A stretch of 8,790 bases of DNA from an uncultured Leucothrix sp. (GTDB lineage: Bacteria > Pseudomonadota > Gammaproteobacteria > Thiotrichales > Thiotrichaceae). Shown here piece by piece: positions 5,626 through 8,790 of the stretch. The stretch is from the NCBI GenBank assembly GCA_938004025.1, contig CALKXC010000047.1:1-8790 (forward strand). The letters are read 5' to 3'. Each line of letters opens with the position of its first letter. The stretch's first letter is position 1. Position numbers and translations under genes: made by a program. Under the pieces are notes generated by a model. It did not search any database. It was not told the DNA's origin and saw only the letters and a program-made list of their open reading frames with translations.

Positions 5626-6356
5626 GTAACCTAATTGATCGATATCGTCGGAAATTCCTTGGTGGATTAGGCATTACCGCTGGGGCTGTCACATTAGCGC
5701 CTGGGATCCTACTACGCGAAGTGCAGGCAAAACCTGACGATGAAGCAGTAACAAACAAAGTTCGTTGGGGGATGTTAATCGACACTAACAAGCTTCCTGA
5801 TGGGGGCGATGGAATGGTCGCTGCTTGTAAAAAAGAACATGGTTGGGGCGACGACCCTCATTCATCACCTACGCAGCAATCCCAATGGGTGAGAAAGGTA
5901 ACTTTCAAAGACAAACTGACTAAGCACGAAACTTCGTTGCCGGTGATGTGCCAGCATTGTGAAACAGCGCCCTGCGTTGACGTGTGCCCAACTGGGGCAT
6001 CGTTTAAACGTGCTGATGGTATTGTCTTGGTCGATAAGCATATCTGTATTGGCTGCCGATATTGCATGATGGCTTGCCCATATAAAGCGCGTAGCTTTGT
6101 GCATGAAAAATTAGAGAACCAAAAGCCTCATTCGCCTCGCGGTATTGGAACGGTTGAGTCTTGCACACTGTGTGTTCATAAAATTGATAAAGGTGAGCAG
6201 CCAGCCTGTATCGAAGCTGCCCCGCCAAAAGCTGCGGTGTTTGGCGATCTAAATGATCCTGAAAGTACCATAAGCAAAGCGTTAGCTAAACATGGCGCTC
6301 AGCAAATTCGCGCCGATCTTGGGTTAAATACTGGCGTTCGGTATTGGGGGATTTGA
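5622..6356 (+). CDS. dsrO: DsrO, Tat-exported ferredoxin-like subunit of DsrMKJOP
   Basis: The 244-residue protein begins with a twin-arginine signal (YRRKFLGGLG, Arg9-Arg10), a hydrophobic stretch (about 12-31) and a likely cleavage site after VQA (34-36), so it is exported folded with its clusters. It belongs to the PsrB/NrfC/HmeA family of four-motif ferredoxins. Intact motifs are Cys110/113/118/122 and Cys142/145/148/152, both ending in CP. In the outer pair, motif I keeps only Cys69 (AACKKEHGW), and motif IV has Cys181/184/196 but Ala200 where the fourth Cys is usual. This matches three, not four, [4Fe-4S] clusters. DsrO should work with the membrane protein DsrP in the periplasmic half of the complex, near DsrJ. 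Its start overlaps the dsrJ stop by four bases (ATGA), indicating translational coupling. Confidence 0.95.
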   Translation: MSNLIDRYRRKFLGGLGITAGAVTLAPGILLREVQAKPDDEAVTNKVRWGMLIDTNKLPDGGDGMVAACKKEHGWGDDPHSSPTQQSQWVRKVTFKDKLTKHETSLPVMCQHCETAPCVDVCPTGASFKRADGIVLVDKHICIGCRYCMMACPYKARSFVHEKLENQKPHSPRGIGTVESCTLCVHKIDKGEQPACIEAAPPKAAVFGDLNDPESTISKALAKHGAQQIRADLGLNTGVRYWGI

Positions 6357-6357
6357 C

Positions 6358-7599
6358 ATGAGTGCGACTGAATTGCCATTAAGCTCAGAACAAATTAAAG
6401 CGAACCGAAATAGTAAAATGACTTTTACAGAATGGCAGGTGGAGGATAAGCGATTTTACGCGCTGCTAGCGGTTATTGGTTTGTTTGTATTAGCCGCCGC
6501 CATTGCTTTTTTCTATGTTGAACACTACGGTCACTACGTCACCGGCATGAATAACCAAGTGGTATGGGGCATGCCGCATGTGTTTGCGATTTTCTTGATC
6601 GTGGCTGCATCAGGCGCAGCGAACATTGGTTCATTAGGGACGGTGTTTAATAAAAAGGAATATCAACCATTAGGTCGGCTTTCACTAGTCACGGCAATGG
6701 CGCTATTGCTGGGTGGTTTAGCCGTATTGGTTTTAGATTTAGGCCATGCTGACCGTCTAATTATTGCGATGACTTACTACAACTTTAAGTCTATTTTTGC
6801 TTGGAACATCATACTTTATAACGGCTTTCTAGTAATTATGGCCGTCTACTTATGGTCGATGATGGATCGCCGGAAGTGGGCTAACGAGTTCTATAAGCCA
6901 GCAGGCTATCTTGGGTTTATTTGGCGATTCATATTGACCACTGGTACTGGTTCAATTTTTGGCTTTTTAGTGGCGCGCCAGTATTATGATGCCGCTATTT
7001 TAGCGCCATTGTTTATTGTGGCTTCCTATGTCTTTGGTACGGCAGTTTTTACACTAGCGTTGGTGTTTTTACATAAGTTTAGCGGCAAAGAGCTAGGGCA
7101 GAGTATTCAGAATCGTCTACGCTACACCCTCGCTTTATTCATCGCCTTAGTATTGTTTTTTGAGTTAATCCGCCACGCCACTAATCTTTATGCAACCGAG
7201 CATCATGGCGTTGAAGCTTATATTTTAAGTGGGGGGGATAAGATTACTTGGCTGTTTTGGGTTGGGCAAATCCTGCTAGGAAGCCTACTGCCTTTAGTCT
7301 TAATTTGGCTTCCAAGTTTGCGTAATAGTCAGAAAGCGCTATTGAGCGCAGCGGCTTTGGCAATATTCGGTGGTTTCAGCCAACTCTATGTCATCATTAT
7401 TGGCGGGCAGCTATATCCTGTTGTTCTGTTCCCCAACGCCACTGTGGAAAGCACATTTTCGGATGGTGAAATTGCCACCTATTCTGCAACGTTGCCCGAA
7501 ATGGTACTTGGTGTTGGCGGTGTTGCTCTCTCCTTATTATTGATAGTCGTAGCCGTTAAGGTATTAAGGCTATTACCGGAGAGATTGTTCGATGAGTAG
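6358..7599 (+). CDS. dsrP: DsrP, NrfD-like quinone-interacting membrane subunit of DsrMKJOP
   Basis: A 413-residue, strongly hydrophobic protein with about ten membrane segments, near residues 34-55, 69-93, 109-128, 146-167, 185-206, 213-237, 254-275, 295-317, 327-349 and 381-404. That is the NrfD/HmeB/PsrC fold and length. The N-terminal ~30 residues are polar and the protein has no signal peptide. The family exchanges electrons between a periplasmic ferredoxin-like partner, here DsrO, and the quinone pool. No cysteine-based cofactor motif is visible, as expected. The ATG follows the dsrO stop after one base, with GGGGGA (6346-6351) as a ribosome binding site inside the dsrO end. The gene ends 32 bases before a strong intrinsic terminator, so it is probably the last gene of the main transcript. 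Confidence 0.95.
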   Translation: MSATELPLSSEQIKANRNSKMTFTEWQVEDKRFYALLAVIGLFVLAAAIAFFYVEHYGHYVTGMNNQVVWGMPHVFAIFLIVAASGAANIGSLGTVFNKKEYQPLGRLSLVTAMALLLGGLAVLVLDLGHADRLIIAMTYYNFKSIFAWNIILYNGFLVIMAVYLWSMMDRRKWANEFYKPAGYLGFIWRFILTTGTGSIFGFLVARQYYDAAILAPLFIVASYVFGTAVFTLALVFLHKFSGKELGQSIQNRLRYTLALFIALVLFFELIRHATNLYATEHHGVEAYILSGGDKITWLFWVGQILLGSLLPLVLIWLPSLRNSQKALLSAAALAIFGGFSQLYVIIIGGQLYPVVLFPNATVESTFSDGEIATYSATLPEMVLGVGGVALSLLLIVVAVKVLRLLPERLFDE

Positions 7600-7602
7600 C
7601 TC

Positions 7603-7630
7603 AAACACAACCTCTTCTCGTTGTGTTTTT
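7603..7630 (+). other. Weak AT-rich hairpin downstream of dsrP
   Basis: AAACACAAC (7603-7611) pairs with GTTGTGTTT (7620-7628) around an 8-base loop, and the right arm runs into a short T stretch ending at 7630. With three G-C pairs in nine it is a poor terminator alone. It lies directly against the much stronger hairpin that follows and may help pausing or protect the 3' end of the message. Confidence 0.45.
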
Positions 7631-7668
7631 AGCCGACCCTTTAGTTTTTCAAACGGGTCGGCTTTTTT
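7631..7668 (+). terminator. Strong rho-independent terminator after dsrP
   Basis: AGCCGACCC (7631-7639) pairs perfectly with GGGTCGGCT (7655-7663); TTT and AAA extend the stem past a single bulged C (7654). Six T residues follow (7663-7668). The left side is preceded by T and not A, so it terminates only + strand transcription. It ends 24 bases before the dsrN ATG. That leaves no room for a complete promoter downstream of it, so dsrN would depend on read-through or on a promoter overlapping or lying before the hairpin. Confidence 0.88.
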
Positions 7669-7692
7669 GTTTGCAGCAGGAGAGACAAGCTA

Positions 7693-8790
7693 ATGTCTCG
7701 CCTTTATTTGTCAGCGGCTCATAAATCTTCAGGTAAGACGACACTGTCGATCGGCCTCTGTGCAGCCTATGCCCAGCAAGATTTAAAGGTGCAGCCGTAC
7801 AAAAAAGGTCCAGATTATATCGATCCGCTATGGCTTACACAGGCGAGTCAGCGTTGCGCTTGTAACCTTGATTTTAACACCATGAGTCATGATGAGATTC
7901 TACGTGTGTTTCAGCAGCGTCGAGAAGGAACCGATATCACCATCATAGAAGGCAATAAAGGCTTGCATGATGGCATGGCTATGGATGGTTCCGACTCTAA
8001 TGCAGGGATGGCGAAACTGCTTAAAGCGCCGGTTGTGTTAGTGATTGATACCCGTGGCGTTTCGCGGGGTGTGGCACCCTTGTTGTTGGGTTATCAACAG
8101 TTTGATCCAGATGTGAATATTGCCGGTGTGATATTTAACATGGCGGGAGGTGATCGCCATGCGGCTAAGTTGAGGAGCGTTGCTGAAACTTATACCGATA
8201 TTCCCGTGTTAGGTGTTGTGAATCGGCACAAAGATCTTGAGCTTACTGAACGTCACCTTGGCTTAATGCCCAGTAATGAAAACCAGCAGTCTGCCAGTAT
8301 AATCAAATCCATCGCAACACAGATCAGCGATCAGGTTGACCTACAAGCTTGCTTGTCAGTGGCGAGGCAAGGGGAGGAGTTGCCGGTTTATCCGCCAATG
8401 GAAATCCCTGATTTACCAAACACAACAGTGAGGATTGGTATCTGTGAAGATCGGGCCTTTAGTTTTTATTATTTGAGTGATCTTCATGCTTTGCAACTAG
8501 CGGGCGCGGAATTGGTCTCGATTAATACGCTTGAAGATAATGAACTGACTAATGTTGATGGGCTATTTATTGGCGGCGGGTTTCCAGAAACGCATATGCA
8601 GGCTTTAAGTCAAAATATAGCGCTGCGTGAATCGATTAAACACGCGATCGAGTCAGGTTTGCCAACTTATGCGGAATGCGGTGGTCTCATGTATTTGTCG
8701 AAGCGCTTAGTTTGGAATGATCAGTCGGCTGAAATGGTGGGGGTGATTCCTTCGGATGTATCGATGCATGAAAAGCCACAGGGCCGTGGC
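7693..8790 (+). CDS. dsrN: DsrN, CbiA/CobB-type amidase for sirohaem (cut off at window end)
   Basis: The frame from ATG 7693 (AGGAG at 7678-7682, 10 bases upstream) stays open for 366 codons to the window end. It has the two domains of cobyrinic acid a,c-diamide synthase. First is an ATP-binding part with a P-loop (HKSSGKTT, 10-17), KKGPDYIDP (37-45) and an EGNKGLHDG loop. Second is a glutamine amidotransferase part with a GGGFPE segment and the nucleophile in AECGGL (Cys329). The family is about 450-470 residues, so the end of the amidotransferase domain, with its catalytic His, lies outside. In dsr clusters this protein is DsrN, which amidates sirohaem to the sirohaem amide used by DsrAB. 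The domains alone would also fit CbiA of cobalamin synthesis; the position right after dsrP decides for DsrN. Confidence 0.9.
   Translation, partial: MSRLYLSAAHKSSGKTTLSIGLCAAYAQQDLKVQPYKKGPDYIDPLWLTQASQRCACNLDFNTMSHDEILRVFQQRREGTDITIIEGNKGLHDGMAMDGSDSNAGMAKLLKAPVVLVIDTRGVSRGVAPLLLGYQQFDPDVNIAGVIFNMAGGDRHAAKLRSVAETYTDIPVLGVVNRHKDLELTERHLGLMPSNENQQSASIIKSIATQISDQVDLQACLSVARQGEELPVYPPMEIPDLPNTTVRIGICEDRAFSFYYLSDLHALQLAGAELVSINTLEDNELTNVDGLFIGGGFPETHMQALSQNIALRESIKHAIESGLPTYAECGGLMYLSKRLVWNDQSAEMVGVIPSDVSMHEKPQGRG

Noticed and set aside
7603..7668. Bidirectional terminator serving a convergent minus-strand gene
   Set aside because: The stem is preceded by T residues rather than A residues, and the gene after it is also on the + strand.
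7693..8790. Cobalamin-pathway CbiA/CobB instead of DsrN
   Set aside because: The domains fit both, but there are no other cobalamin genes here and the gene follows dsrP as in known dsr clusters.
1..8790. CRISPR arrays, insertion sequences, tRNA or rRNA genes, long direct repeats
   Set aside because: Nothing of this kind was seen; almost all of the window is packed protein-coding sequence on one strand.
1..8790. A previously undescribed system
   Set aside because: Every gene matches a known member of the dsr cluster in the known order, so novelty is limited to regulatory structures and ligand details.

Overview
The window is the 3' two-thirds of a dissimilatory sulfur-oxidation (reverse dsr) gene cluster. 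All genes lie on the + strand, in the order dsrF(end)-dsrH-dsrC-dsrM-dsrK-dsrL-dsrJ-dsrO-dsrP-dsrN(start). This matches the known dsrABEFHCMKLJOPNRS order of the purple sulfur bacterium Allochromatium vinosum. The presence of DsrF/DsrH (the sulfurtransferase DsrEFH) and of DsrL, together with the DsrH and DsrC sequences, indicates a sulfur-oxidising gammaproteobacterium rather than a sulfate reducer. The genus cannot be named from this window; base composition looks moderate and does not suggest a foreign segment.

Layout. 1-130: last 42 codons of dsrF. 142-450: dsrH. 451-528: a 78-base gap with a candidate internal promoter and a small hairpin just ahead of dsrC (529-861). 862-927: a gap dominated by a long RNA-type hairpin next to the dsrM ribosome binding site. 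928-7599: dsrM, dsrK, dsrL, dsrJ, dsrO and dsrP, packed with gaps of 15 bases or less or with overlaps. 7600-7692: a weak hairpin and a strong intrinsic terminator. 7693 to the window end: dsrN, cut off after 366 codons.

How the parts work together. Known family biology: DsrEFH passes sulfane sulfur to the two C-terminal cysteines of DsrC. DsrC trisulfide or persulfide is the substrate of reverse sulfite reductase DsrAB (outside the window, expected upstream), whose sirohaem amide cofactor needs DsrN. DsrL couples DsrAB to NAD(P)+ reduction. The membrane complex DsrMKJOP exchanges electrons between DsrC (via the CCG-type cluster of DsrK), b-haems (DsrM), the quinone pool (DsrP) and periplasmic redox centres (DsrJ, DsrO). 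All key residues I could check for catalysis or cofactor binding are present, except two informative departures: no obvious Cys equivalent to the unusual haem ligand of DsrJ, and loss of exactly one cluster's ligand set in DsrO.

I see no new gene system here. The interesting part is between and inside the genes: RNA structures that appear to bracket dsrC, a terminator that separates dsrP from dsrN, and the ligand patterns of DsrJ and DsrO.
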